This document shows, piece by piece, positions 1 through 10,181 of a stretch of DNA of 64,000 bases. Both the position numbers and the translations under genes were made by a program. The notes under the pieces are model-generated. The model did not search any database and had not been told where the DNA came from. It worked only from the letters and a program-made list of their open reading frames with translations. Position 1 is the first letter of the stretch; each line of letters starts with the position of its first letter. The stretch is from Bacteroidota bacterium. Its GTDB lineage: Bacteria; Bacteroidota; Bacteroidia; Chitinophagales; Chitinophagaceae. The stretch covers positions 124,001 to 188,000 of the forward strand of contig VGFK01000003.1 in NCBI GenBank assembly GCA_016868895.1, written 5' to 3'.

Positions 1-2126
1 ACTATAAAAACGAGGAGCACTACGAAGATGTGAACGTAGACATCTGCGTTACACTGAAAAAAGAAGGCAAGGCGTTCAAGGTAGAAAAGTACGAACACAA
101 TTATCCGCACTGCTGGAGAACCGATAAGCCCATTTTATATTATCCGTTGGATGCCTGGTTCATCCGGACCACGGCATTGAAGGATCGTATGGTGGAACTC
201 AATACGACCATTAACTGGAAGCCCAAATCGACTGGCGAGGGCCGTTTCGGAAATTGGCTGGAGAACATGGTCGATTGGAACCTGAGTCGGAGCCGCTTCT
301 GGGGCACCCCGCTTCCCATCTGGAGATCGGAAGACGGAACCGAAGAGGTCTGTATCGGATCGTTGAACGAATTGAACGAGGGATTGAAAAAAGCGGCTGA
401 GCAGTTGGGAGGAGATACGAATGCATCGTTTCTGGTCAATGGCGTAAACGATTTGCACAAGCCCTACGTTGATGAAATGATTCTGGTTAGTCGTTCGGGT
501 AAGCCCATGCGTCGCGTTCCGGATCTGGTGGATGTGTGGTTCGACAGTGGGGCGATGCCCTATGCCCAATGGCACTATCCGTTCGAAGAACAGGCGATGA
601 TGGATGGGGGACAAGCATTCCCGGCTGATTTTATTGCTGAAGGAGTTGATCAGACCAGAGGATGGTTTTATACTCTACATGCATTGGGCGTTTTGCTTTT
701 TGATAGCGTAGCGTATAAAACAGTGGTGTCAAACGGACTGGTTTTGGATAAGACCGGCAATAAAATGAGCAAGCGGCTGGGCAATGTCGTGGATCCTTTT
801 GATACCATTGCCCGATTTGGCGCAGATGCAACCCGCTGGTACCTCATCACCAATGCATCGCCCTGGGATAATTTAAAATTTGATCTCGAAGGGATCAAAG
901 AAGTGCAGCGCAAGTTCTTTGGTACCTTGTACAATACCTATCAGTTTTTTGTCCTCTACGCCAATGTGGACGGATTCACGTACGCGGAAGCTGATTGTGC
1001 GTTTGAAAAGCGTCCAGAACTGGATCGTTGGATTCTCTCCAGTCTTCAATCGTTGATCAAAGAAGTGAATCGTCACATGGACGATTACGAGCCAACTCTG
1101 GCAGGCAGAGCCATCGATGAATTTGTGGATGAGCTGTTGAGCAACTGGTACGTGCGGTTGTCCAGACGTCGTTTTTGGAAAGGAGAATATGCCGAGGATA
1201 AAATTTCAGCCTACCAGACGCTGTATACGTGTTTGTCGACCATCATCAAACTTGCAGCTCCGCTTTCGCCATTCTTTACCGATTCACTCTTCAGAAATTT
1301 AAATGCGGTGACCGGTAAAGAGCAGGTTCAGTCGGTCCATCATGCCGAATTTTCGGTTGCCCAAGAAGCATGGATCGATCTGCTGCTAGAAGAACGCATG
1401 GCCATGGCACGCGAATATTCTTCACTGGTGTTATCCATTCGTAAGAAAGTAAATATTCGGGTGCGACAACCGCTTCAAAAAATGTTGATCCCCATTTCAA
1501 ATGCCCAGATGCACACGCAGCTGCAGCATGTCGAGGATCTGATCAAAGCGGAAGTGAACGTGAAAGAAATGGAATTTTTGCCGGCGGATAATGACTTTAT
1601 TAAAAAGCGCATCAAGCCCAATTTTGTGGTGCTGGGCAAAAAACTGGGAGCCCGCATGAAAGCTGCTGCAGCGGTCATTGCTGCCATGGGGCAGGAAGAA
1701 ATACGATCCCTGGAGCAATCCGGATCGATTCAGATCCGGGTGGAAGGAGAGAACATTTCCCTGTTGCGGGAGGAAGTGGACATCCAAAGCGAGGATGTTC
1801 AAGGCTGGATGGTTGCATCCCGGGGTGCTCATACAGTGGCCCTTGATGTAACGGTCACGCCTGTTCTGGAACAGGAGGGCAATGCCCGTGAGCTGGTCAA
1901 CCGAATTCAGAAAATACGAAAGGACATGGATCTGGAATTGACCGATCGGATTCAGGTTGAGGTGGCCTCGGATCCGGAATTGGATCAAGCGATTGAAGTA
2001 TTTAATGACTATATTTGCGCCGAAATTTTAGCTAACCAGATCCGGTCTCTACAGGATTTGGGAGTGGGAGTTGACACGGAGATAAGTGGCAAAACGCTGA
2101 AAATCAACGTAATAAAAAAAGAGTAG
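1..2126 (+). CDS. ileS: Isoleucine--tRNA ligase, 3' part (5' end outside window)
   Basis: Open frame from window start; class I aaRS motifs incl. KMSKRLGN and C-terminal anticodon-binding region. Confidence 0.97.
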   Translation, partial: YKNEEHYEDVNVDICVTLKKEGKAFKVEKYEHNYPHCWRTDKPILYYPLDAWFIRTTALKDRMVELNTTINWKPKSTGEGRFGNWLENMVDWNLSRSRFWGTPLPIWRSEDGTEEVCIGSLNELNEGLKKAAEQLGGDTNASFLVNGVNDLHKPYVDEMILVSRSGKPMRRVPDLVDVWFDSGAMPYAQWHYPFEEQAMMDGGQAFPADFIAEGVDQTRGWFYTLHALGVLLFDSVAYKTVVSNGLVLDKTGNKMSKRLGNVVDPFDTIARFGADATRWYLITNASPWDNLKFDLEGIKEVQRKFFGTLYNTYQFFVLYANVDGFTYAEADCAFEKRPELDRWILSSLQSLIKEVNRHMDDYEPTLAGRAIDEFVDELLSNWYVRLSRRRFWKGEYAEDKISAYQTLYTCLSTIIKLAAPLSPFFTDSLFRNLNAVTGKEQVQSVHHAEFSVAQEAWIDLLLEERMAMAREYSSLVLSIRKKVNIRVRQPLQKMLIPISNAQMHTQLQHVEDLIKAEVNVKEMEFLPADNDFIKKRIKPNFVVLGKKLGARMKAAAAVIAAMGQEEIRSLEQSGSIQIRVEGENISLLREEVDIQSEDVQGWMVASRGAHTVALDVTVTPVLEQEGNARELVNRIQKIRKDMDLELTDRIQVEVASDPELDQAIEVFNDYICAEILANQIRSLQDLGVGVDTEISGKTLKINVIKKE

Positions 2127-2130
2127 TAAC

Positions 2131-3249
2131 ATGGCAACGAAAAAACCTGCACCAAAGAAAAAAGCTGCTCCTGTCAAATCAAAGTCTTCTGTAAAAAAAT
2201 CGGTGCCTGTAAAAAAGGCGCCTGAAAAAAAAGCTGTTCCTTCCAAGAAAGCGGTACCCGCGAAAAAAGCAGCGCCTGTTAAAAAAGCAGCGATTAAGTC
2301 GGCCCCAGCTAAAAAAGCAGTTCCCGCGAAAAAAGGGGCTCCGAAGGTCGCTACCGTGAAAAAGGCAGTTCCGGCAAAAAAGCAGGCTCCTAAAGCGGCT
2401 CCGATTAAAAAGGCTGTTCCTTTAAAGAAGGAAGTCCCGGCAAAAAAACCAGCCCCAAAAGCCGCTGCACCCGCTCCCAAGTCAGCAGCCCCTGCTAAGA
2501 AAACAGCGCAGGTCCCTGTAAAATCGGCTGCAAAACCTGCGTCAAAGACCACACCGGCTGATAAATCCGTTCCTGCGCAAAAGCAGGTGCCTGCAAAAGG
2601 AGGCAAACCCAAGGCTCCGGCACCTGCTACAAAATCAGGCAAGAAAGTTCCGGTCATTTCACCCGAGACCCGGTTTGCTAAGACCAGCAAGACGGTAGCC
2701 AGCGCAGCAGAGATCCGTAAGGCCTTGCGTGCAAAAGAGTCGAAGAATGAGGTGAAGCCAATTGCCATCCCGAAAATCAGTACAAAAAGTTCCCGCAAAT
2801 ACGAACCGGAGTTCACGCGTTCGGTATTGGACAGTAAAGCAGAAGCAGCTCCTCCGGCACATTCTCAGCGGTATTCGGATGCCGATCTTGCAGAGTTTCG
2901 TGAATTGGTGCAAAACAAGCTCAGTGCTGCAAAGCAAGAGTTGACCTATCTGAATGGACTAATTACCCGCAAGGATTCCATGAGTGGTGAAGACTCCGAC
3001 AGTCGGTACATGACGATGGAGGATGGAAGCCTGAGCATGGAGCGAGAGCAGTTGAGTCAGATGGCCAGTCGACAAATCGATTTCATTGAGAAATTAGAAA
3101 AGGCCTTGATGCGCATTGAAAACAAGACCTATGGCATTTGCAGGGTTACCGGACGCCTTATTGATAAAGCGCGTTTGCGTGCTGTTCCGCATGCTACGTT
3201 GAGCATGGAGGCGAAGATGGGCATGAATCGACCTGGTTCTGGAAACTGA
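2131..3249 (+). CDS. Lys/Ala/Pro-rich histone H1-like N-terminal region fused to a DksA/TraR-like C-terminal domain
   Basis: Repeated KKAVPAKK/KKAAPVKK-type N-terminal half; C-terminal coiled coil plus YGICRVTGRLIDKARLRAVPHATLS resembling the DksA zinc-finger region. Confidence 0.85.
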   Translation: MATKKPAPKKKAAPVKSKSSVKKSVPVKKAPEKKAVPSKKAVPAKKAAPVKKAAIKSAPAKKAVPAKKGAPKVATVKKAVPAKKQAPKAAPIKKAVPLKKEVPAKKPAPKAAAPAPKSAAPAKKTAQVPVKSAAKPASKTTPADKSVPAQKQVPAKGGKPKAPAPATKSGKKVPVISPETRFAKTSKTVASAAEIRKALRAKESKNEVKPIAIPKISTKSSRKYEPEFTRSVLDSKAEAAPPAHSQRYSDADLAEFRELVQNKLSAAKQELTYLNGLITRKDSMSGEDSDSRYMTMEDGSLSMEREQLSQMASRQIDFIEKLEKALMRIENKTYGICRVTGRLIDKARLRAVPHATLSMEAKMGMNRPGSGN

Positions 3250-3250
3250 T

Positions 3251-5044
3251 TCATTTCATTTCCTGCATCGATACCAATCGACTGTATATTCTATTTACAG
3301 CCATGAGTTCTTCGTGCTTTCCCCGTTCTGCAATTTTTCCCTGATCCAAGACAATGATTTCGTCGGCATGCCGAACAGTAGATAAACGGTGTGCAATGAT
3401 GATGCTGGTTCTGTCCTTCATTAATTTACTGATGGCATCCTGCACCCATTTCTCGCTTTCCGTATCCAATGAAGAGGTAGCCTCATCCAGAATGAGGATG
3501 GGAGGATTTTTCAAGATGGCACGTGCGATGGTGATGCGCTGGCGTTCACCGCCGCTGAGTTTGGATCCTCGATCGCCAACCCTACTATCGTAACCTTCCT
3601 CTTTTCCGATGATGAACTCGTGTGCATTGGCAATCTTCGCTGCCGATACGATCGCCTCCCGCGAGGCAAAAGGATTTCCCAATGAGATGTTGGCAGCGAT
3701 GCTGTCATTGAACAGGATTGGTTCCTGTGTAACAATTCCCATGAGCGATCGGAGCTCTTTCATCTTGAGCAGTTTGATGTTGACTCCATCGATGCATACC
3801 TCACCGGAACTGGGATCGTGGAAACGGGGGATCAGGTCGACCAGCGTTGATTTACCCGAACCGGAGGAACCAACGATGGCAATGGTTTGTCCCTTTTTTA
3901 TGGTCAGGTCAATGGCATCCAGGATTACCCGATCGGCATATGCAAATGAAACGTTTTGGAGCTCTATACTGGAATTGAACTGTGTGATGGGTTGTGCGTT
4001 TGGGTCGTCCTGGATCGATTGTTCCTCCCGGATGAGTCGTTCAATCCGCTCAATGCTGGCCGCACCTTTACGAATGTTGTAACTCGCGGTACTAAAGGCT
4101 TTCAGGGGATTGATGATTTGGGTGAAGATCGCGATGAAGGTCAGGAAATCAGGTCCAGTCAGCGAGAAATCCTGGTTTAAAACCAGTGTGCCTCCATAAT
4201 ACAGCACACCGCTGACGGCCAATATCCCCAGGGTTTCTGAAACCGGCGAGGCGAGGTCGCGCCGACGAACCGCTTTGTTTTTGGTATGAAAGAGATCGCT
4301 GTTTTCTGCATTGAATTTTTCCAATTGTTGCGATTCCGCATTGAATGCCTTCACTACGCGGATGCCCCCGAGCGTTTCTTCAATGGTGCTGAGGATTTCA
4401 CCCAGCTTGACTTGAACGTCGTTGGAGACTTTTTTAAGTGAGCGACCAATACGGCCGATGATCAAACCCGAAACGGGAAGGAAGATCAACAGAAAGAGAG
4501 AGAGTTCGGGACTCAGATTGATCAGTGCGATGAGATAAATCGTGATGAGTACAGGTTCACGGAAAAAACTTTCCAGAAAACTCATCGTTGAAAACTCGAC
4601 GTCCTGCAAGTCGTTGGTCAATCGACTCATGATATCACCCTTGCGTTGGTCGTTGAAAAAACCAACGGGCAGCTGCAGAATCTTCTGAAACATATCGCTG
4701 CGCATATCGTTGATAATCGAGTGCCGGATGGGCGTGAGCAGAAAAAGTGCGCTGTAGAGAAATAAGTTTTTAAGCAGAATCGCCCCAACTACTATTGCAC
4801 AAATGATTCCCAGTGCTTCAATTTTTCCTTCCGGAGAGTGCATCAGTGCGGAGAGCCGATCAAACATTGGTAACCCGGCCATCCCTTTGTTTTCATTGCC
4901 TCCAAATATCAGGCTGAGGAAGGGGGCGAGCATGGCCAATGAGACCAGTGAAAACAGAGCAGAAAGCAGATTCATCAGCAGGTAGCCCGCAACCAGCTGA
5001 GGATAGCGCTTGATGTACTGGAAAATGACACGGAGGCTTTTCAT
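3251..5044 (-). CDS. ABC transporter, fused permease/ATPase (MsbA-like exporter)
   Basis: Walker A GSSGSGKST, signature LSGGERQR, Walker B ILILDEATSSLD; N-terminal TM domain. Confidence 0.93.
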   Translation of the reverse strand: MKSLRVIFQYIKRYPQLVAGYLLMNLLSALFSLVSLAMLAPFLSLIFGGNENKGMAGLPMFDRLSALMHSPEGKIEALGIICAIVVGAILLKNLFLYSALFLLTPIRHSIINDMRSDMFQKILQLPVGFFNDQRKGDIMSRLTNDLQDVEFSTMSFLESFFREPVLITIYLIALINLSPELSLFLLIFLPVSGLIIGRIGRSLKKVSNDVQVKLGEILSTIEETLGGIRVVKAFNAESQQLEKFNAENSDLFHTKNKAVRRRDLASPVSETLGILAVSGVLYYGGTLVLNQDFSLTGPDFLTFIAIFTQIINPLKAFSTASYNIRKGAASIERIERLIREEQSIQDDPNAQPITQFNSSIELQNVSFAYADRVILDAIDLTIKKGQTIAIVGSSGSGKSTLVDLIPRFHDPSSGEVCIDGVNIKLLKMKELRSLMGIVTQEPILFNDSIAANISLGNPFASREAIVSAAKIANAHEFIIGKEEGYDSRVGDRGSKLSGGERQRITIARAILKNPPILILDEATSSLDTESEKWVQDAISKLMKDRTSIIIAHRLSTVRHADEIIVLDQGKIAERGKHEELMAVNRIYSRLVSMQEMK

Positions 5045-5090
5045 TTCGTGTGCACAAAGTAACTAATTTTACAGCTATCAGGGGGTTGAT

Positions 5091-5453
5091 ATGCAGGAAG
5101 GAAAACGACAGAAACAAGTTGCAGGAGTGATCCAAGAGGAGATGAACGGTATTTTTCTCCGGTTGGGACTGAACATGATGGATGGGGGCATGGTCTCCAT
5201 CTCTGCTGTGAAGGTGACTCCCGATTTACTGGAAGCCCGAATTTATCTCAGCCTTTTTCAGGTAACAGACCCTGAACTTACACTCAAGCGATTTGAAGAC
5301 CGCAAAGGGGAGATCAAGCGCGAGCTGGGTCTGAGGGTCAAACAACAGCTCAGAAGAATGCCAGAATTGAAATTTTTTCGTGACGATACCCTTGACCATG
5401 TCTTTCGCATGGAAGAGCTGTTCAAAAAGATCAATGAAGATCGAGACAAATGA
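5091..5453 (+). CDS. rbfA: 30S ribosome-binding factor A
   Basis: RbfA-like length and sequence (RQKQVAGVIQEEM..., LRRMPELKFFRDDTLDHVFRMEELF). Confidence 0.93.
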   Translation: MQEGKRQKQVAGVIQEEMNGIFLRLGLNMMDGGMVSISAVKVTPDLLEARIYLSLFQVTDPELTLKRFEDRKGEIKRELGLRVKQQLRRMPELKFFRDDTLDHVFRMEELFKKINEDRDK

Positions 5454-6685
5454 ATTCTTCCCACATCCTGAAATTTTCCTGGAGGTATTTCAGGGCGAAA
5501 AAGTCCACCAACGCCATCAACATCATCAGTTGGGTCAGTATGCTGGCCATGTTTTTTGGAACAGCTTCCTTGTTGGTCGTGTTGAGTGCCTTCAATGGAT
5601 TTGAAACATTGGTGCAATCACTCTACGGGTCATTCTACCCCGATATCAAAGTCAGTGCTTCACAAGGGAAAACCATTCAGATCCGTGCCGAACAGCTGCA
5701 GGCTATGCGGTCTATTTCCGGTATAGCAACGATCTCCCTGGTTGCGGAAGAAAAGGCGCTGCTTCAGAATGCTGATATGCAAACCATTGTCACCATCAAA
5801 GGGGTAGATACCGCATATGCGCAGGTCAATAACGTACCGGCTTTTCTATACAGAGGTACGTTTGAACTGGGAACGCCGGAGCAACCGGGACTGGTGATGG
5901 GCGTAGGAATTGAGCAGGCATTGGGATTGCTCTCGGATAGAACCATCTTTCCGGTTTCCGTTTACTTTCCCAAGAAAGGGGTACCTGACCTGAGCGATCC
6001 CAATGGTTCGCTTGCAGTGGGAAATGCACAGCCAACAGGAAGTTTTGCCATACAAAGTGAGTTTGACAATAAATATGTGCTCACGAATCTGGACTTTTTA
6101 CGGACCTATGCAGGGTATGGATCGAATGAGTATACGGCCCTGGAACTCAAGCTGTATCCCCATGCAGATCTGGCTTCCATTACTACTTTATTAAAAGAAC
6201 AGTTGGGAAGCGCTTACACAGTGGAGGATCGTTTCCAGCAGAACAGAACTTTATACACCACCATGCAATTGGAGAAGCTCGCCGTTTATGCCATCCTTAC
6301 GTTAATTCTGGCAGTGGCCGCGTTCAATATGGTCGGAGCCTTGAGCATGTTGGTGATGGAAAAGCGAAGAGACATTCAGGTATTGAAAGCAATGGGTGCA
6401 ACGGATCAAATGATCCAGAAGATATTTTTATCCCAGGGATTGCTGCTGTCATTGTTGGGTGCCGGGTGTGGGGTCCTGATCAGTCTATTGCTTTATTATC
6501 TGCAGGTTACGTATAAGATAGTACCGTTGCAGGGGACGACTTTCCTGATTGATTATTATCCCATTCAATTGCGTTGGATGGACTTTATGTGGGTGGCAGC
6601 GATTGTCGTTGTGATTGCTGTATTGGCGTCTTGGATACCTGCTCGAAGTGCTGCGGCATCAATTATTGATCTGAGGAATCAATAG
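5450..6685 (+). CDS. ABC transporter permease, LolC/LolE (FtsX/MacB) family
   Basis: N-terminal TM, large periplasmic region, three C-terminal TMs with EKRRDIQVLKAMGA motif. Confidence 0.88.
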   Translation: MNSSHILKFSWRYFRAKKSTNAINIISWVSMLAMFFGTASLLVVLSAFNGFETLVQSLYGSFYPDIKVSASQGKTIQIRAEQLQAMRSISGIATISLVAEEKALLQNADMQTIVTIKGVDTAYAQVNNVPAFLYRGTFELGTPEQPGLVMGVGIEQALGLLSDRTIFPVSVYFPKKGVPDLSDPNGSLAVGNAQPTGSFAIQSEFDNKYVLTNLDFLRTYAGYGSNEYTALELKLYPHADLASITTLLKEQLGSAYTVEDRFQQNRTLYTTMQLEKLAVYAILTLILAVAAFNMVGALSMLVMEKRRDIQVLKAMGATDQMIQKIFLSQGLLLSLLGAGCGVLISLLLYYLQVTYKIVPLQGTTFLIDYYPIQLRWMDFMWVAAIVVVIAVLASWIPARSAAASIIDLRNQ

Positions 6686-7512
6686 TCGCCAATGGTCTCC
6701 GGCAACTGTGCCAGTGCTTTACTCAATTGCTCGTCGTTTGGAGCGATGCCGTGCCAGCCGTGATCATTCTCCATGAAATCAACACCTTTTCCCATCAGGG
6801 TTTTCATGATGATGGCGATAGGCTTGCCTTTTCCGGTTGCTTGTTTGGCCAGTTCCAATACACGCAAAACATCATCCATGTCGTTTCCATTCATTTCGAG
6901 GGTGCTCCATCCAAAGGCCTCAAATTTCTCCCGTAGATTTCCAAGCGAGATCACCTTGTCGGTCGGACCATCGATTTGCTGTCCGTTCCAGTCGATGGTA
7001 GCAATGAGGTTATCGACTTTATGATGGGCGCCAAACAGAACGGCCTCCCAGATTTGACCTTCTTGCAGCTCGCCGTCGCCATGCAGCGAATACACCAAAT
7101 GGGAGTCATTGTTCAATTTTTTGGCCAGTGCCGCTCCCAGCGCTACACTCAGTCCCTGACCCAGCGAGCCCGATGCCATGCGAACCCCCTGAAGGTGTTC
7201 GTGCGTGGTGGGATGACCTTGAAGGCGAGAATTCAATTTGCGGAAGGTGGACAGTTCCTGAACCGGAAAATACCCCGATCGGGCCAGGCACGAATAGAAT
7301 ACGGGAGATATGTGACCGTTGGAAAGAAAGAAAAGGTCCTCTCCAATTCCATCCATCTGGAAGGCCGGATCATGCTTAATCACCTTGAAATACAGGGCCG
7401 TGAGGAAGTCTGTGCACCCCAGCGATCCTCCCGGATGACCACTCTGCACGGCATGCACCATTCTGACGATATCTCTTCTGATTTGCGTGGCGGTTTCTTG
7501 GAGGGAAGGCAT
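6679..7512 (-). CDS. Transketolase N-terminal (TPP-binding) subunit
   Basis: HPGGSLGCTDFLTALYF, GSLGQGLSVALGAALA, HGDGELQEGQIWEA; start assigned to MPSLQETATQ (7512). Confidence 0.92.
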   Translation of the reverse strand: MPSLQETATQIRRDIVRMVHAVQSGHPGGSLGCTDFLTALYFKVIKHDPAFQMDGIGEDLFFLSNGHISPVFYSCLARSGYFPVQELSTFRKLNSRLQGHPTTHEHLQGVRMASGSLGQGLSVALGAALAKKLNNDSHLVYSLHGDGELQEGQIWEAVLFGAHHKVDNLIATIDWNGQQIDGPTDKVISLGNLREKFEAFGWSTLEMNGNDMDDVLRVLELAKQATGKGKPIAIIMKTLMGKGVDFMENDHGWHGIAPNDEQLSKALAQLPETIGDY

Positions 7513-7645
7513 GATTACTTGGTTTTGGCAAAAATAATTTTTTTCTCCCAATAGGGTACTTTGGTGGTAAAATAAGTGAAATGGATTTGCTCATTAATGT
7601 TGAAATTTGCCTTTATGCATACGTATACTATTGCTGAATAACTAA

Positions 7646-8678
7646 ATGGGAAATCTTTTTTTTGTACCCTTGATTTCTTTTTTGATAACATTCTTAAGTA
7701 TTCCTATTGTTATTGCATTTTCAAATAAGTTTCAACTTTTTGATATACCTGTAGGAAGAAAACTTCATGCTACCCCTATCCCAACATTAGGGGGGATTTC
7801 AATTTTTGTGTCCGTTTTTTGACTATAATTTTTTCTAATTCTGTTTTTTGGCATCCGGGGATCCTGATAATCTTTTCTTGCGCAATAATTATTTTTTTAA
7901 TAGGGCTCCTTGATGATATTAAGGGGTTATCACCTTTGACTAAATTTTTAATTGAGTTCATTGTTATTTACATTATTGTAGAGTATGGGGGGATGCGAAT
8001 AGAATCGCTTCATGGGCTCTTTGGAATATTTGAAATAGCAGAAAATATACAAATTCTTATTACTTTGTTATTTATTTTGGCCTTAATTAATGCATTTAAT
8101 TTAATAGATGGAATAGATGGATTAGCTGCGACCCTTGGTACATGGGGTGCACTATTTTTTGGTTTTATTTTTTCGTATTGCGGTGAAATTTCATATGCTA
8201 TTATGGCATTTAGTCTAGGTGGGAGCCTTATTGGCTTTCTATCTTTCAATTCGTCTCCTGCTAAAATTTTATGGGGGATTCAGGGTCTTTGTTTATAGGT
8301 ATTGTGAATTCAATTTTTGCGATTCGCTTTATTAATTTCCAAAACCCTTTATTATTGAATTTAAATATTATTGAAACCTCGATAGTAGCGGTATCAATTT
8401 TTTATATTCCTCTTTTTGATGCAGTGAGAGTGTTTGTATTGAGAGCTCTTAAGGGAAGATCACCCTTTAGTGCGGATACAAATCATATCCATCATATTTT
8501 TTTAAGAAAGGGGCATTCTCACTACAGAATTTCATTGATTTTGTTGTTGATAAGTTTCTTAATTACATTTTTTGTCTGGCTTCTTCAACCAACGGGAATA
8601 AACCTCATAACAGCGGTTCTTGTATTATTCGGATTTTTTCTATCTATGTGTTTATCAAGCATGGATAAGAAGCTCTAA
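7646..8678 (+). pseudogene. WecA/MraY-like polyprenyl-phosphate sugar-1-phosphate transferase, interrupted by two 1-nt frameshifts (or sequencing errors)
   Basis: Three consecutive frames give MGNLFFVPLISFL...LGGISIFVSVF / LLDDIKGLSPLTKF, NAFNLIDGIDGLAATLG / MGDSGSLFIG, HIHHIFLRKGHSHYRI; joined by adding one T near 7815-7820 and one near 8267-8270. Confidence 0.88.
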
Positions 8679-8739
8679 TTGCAAAATGATCATCCATTTC
8701 CCCCTCTTTCCTTAAATTCGCAGACCAAATGTTCTGATT

Positions 8740-9303
8740 ATGTCTGAAGAATTGCAGCACGGTATTCAAACGGCTTCGGGATCCATGGAGAAAGCGATTG
8801 CGCACCTCGAGGCAGAACTGGTCAAGATCAGGGCGGGCCGGGCCAACCCGCAAATGTTTGACGGGTTGACAGTCGACTACTACGGTTCACCTACTCCCAT
8901 CAATCAAGTGGGAAATATATCCGTCGCGGATGCACGGACCCTCACCATCCAGCCTTGGGAAAAGAATATGCTGCAACCCATTGAGCGGTCCATCATCGCC
9001 GCCAACATGGGCGTGACTCCTCAAAACGACGGAACCATCATTCGGATCTTCCTTCCACCGCTGACGGAAGAGCGTAGAAAAGAGATTGTCAAGCGGCTAC
9101 AGGCAGAAGGCGAGCATTCCAAAGTAGCCATCCGAAACATTCGCAGGGATGCCATCGAGCAAGTAAAAAAGTTACAGAAGAATGGATTGAGCGAAGATGC
9201 TGCTCAGGACGGTGAAAAAGACATTCAGGAGCTTACCAACAAATACATTGCCCTGGTGGAGAAACACCTGGCTGCTAAAGAAAAAGAGATCATGAGCGTC
9301 TGA
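8740..9303 (+). CDS. frr: Ribosome recycling factor
   Basis: KIRAGRANPQMFDGLTVDYYGSPTPINQVGNI; full length. Confidence 0.97.
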   Translation: MSEELQHGIQTASGSMEKAIAHLEAELVKIRAGRANPQMFDGLTVDYYGSPTPINQVGNISVADARTLTIQPWEKNMLQPIERSIIAANMGVTPQNDGTIIRIFLPPLTEERRKEIVKRLQAEGEHSKVAIRNIRRDAIEQVKKLQKNGLSEDAAQDGEKDIQELTNKYIALVEKHLAAKEKEIMSV

Positions 9304-10158
9304 TCATTTGTTCGCCAGCCGAACCCCGATCAGAATGATGACCAAGCCCACCCATTGTCCTGCCGTTATGCTTTCATTGGACGTTAATCCCCATCCTATG
9401 GCAACAAAGGGAATGCCATAGGTAACCGTTGACGCAAAAACGGGTCCTGCTTTTTTCATCAAGGAATAAAATAAAATCGAAGCAACGCCGGTACCGACCA
9501 ACCCCAATGTGCCTGCGGCCAGCGTTCCCTGATTCCAATCGCCATTGGCCAAATGCGGATCGGTAAAATACCCTGTTGCCATCAATACCACCAGTGTGGG
9601 TACAATCAATGAACTGAATGCCAGTGAGGCAATGTGCATGGGAGCAATATTCTGAATGTATTTGTTGACCATGTTCACATTCAGGCCATAACAAATGGTG
9701 GCTCCGATGACAAACAGTGAGTAGGCGATATGGTCGAGGTTGATTCCTTTTTCTCCGTTCAGCAAAAGAATCAGCATGCCTCCAAAACCAATGACCATGC
9801 CGGCCCATTTGATCCAGGTGACCCGCATCTGAAAGAAAAAGGTACCCATTGCAACCGTTGAAATCGGTGTGAGGGCATTCAGAATACCGGCCAGCGAACT
9901 ATCGATCTTGGTCTGGGCCATGCAGAAAAAATAGGCAGGAAAAAATGTACCCAGGAAACCAGAAAGGATGATGGACCACAGCGCCTCTTTGGGCACCTCC
10001 CGATAGGCCTTGAAAACGAAGGGCAGCATGAATACACCGGCACACAGTATGCGGATAGAAGCTACCTGGTAAGGACTCATCGTTTCCAGTCCCTCTTTCA
10101 TCAGGATAAACGAACTGCCCCAGATCAAACAAAGTGCTGCGTATAGGATCCATTTCAT
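9304..10158 (-). CDS. EamA/DMT-family transporter
   Basis: About ten hydrophobic segments, WGSSFILMKEGL motif; start assigned to MKWILYAAL. Confidence 0.88.
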   Translation of the reverse strand: MKWILYAALCLIWGSSFILMKEGLETMSPYQVASIRILCAGVFMLPFVFKAYREVPKEALWSIILSGFLGTFFPAYFFCMAQTKIDSSLAGILNALTPISTVAMGTFFFQMRVTWIKWAGMVIGFGGMLILLLNGEKGINLDHIAYSLFVIGATICYGLNVNMVNKYIQNIAPMHIASLAFSSLIVPTLVVLMATGYFTDPHLANGDWNQGTLAAGTLGLVGTGVASILFYSLMKKAGPVFASTVTYGIPFVAIGWGLTSNESITAGQWVGLVIILIGVRLANK

Positions 10159-10181
10159 GATGCGGAAAAATTGGACTGTAA

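Noticed and set aside
1497-1988. 163-aa minus-strand ORF
   Set aside because: Lies wholly antisense to ileS, with no recognisable domain.
2049-2816. 255-aa minus-strand ORF rich in Gly/Ala/Phe/Thr
   Set aside because: Antisense shadow of the AAA/GCN/CCN-rich Lys-Ala-Pro repeats; no start context or family resemblance.
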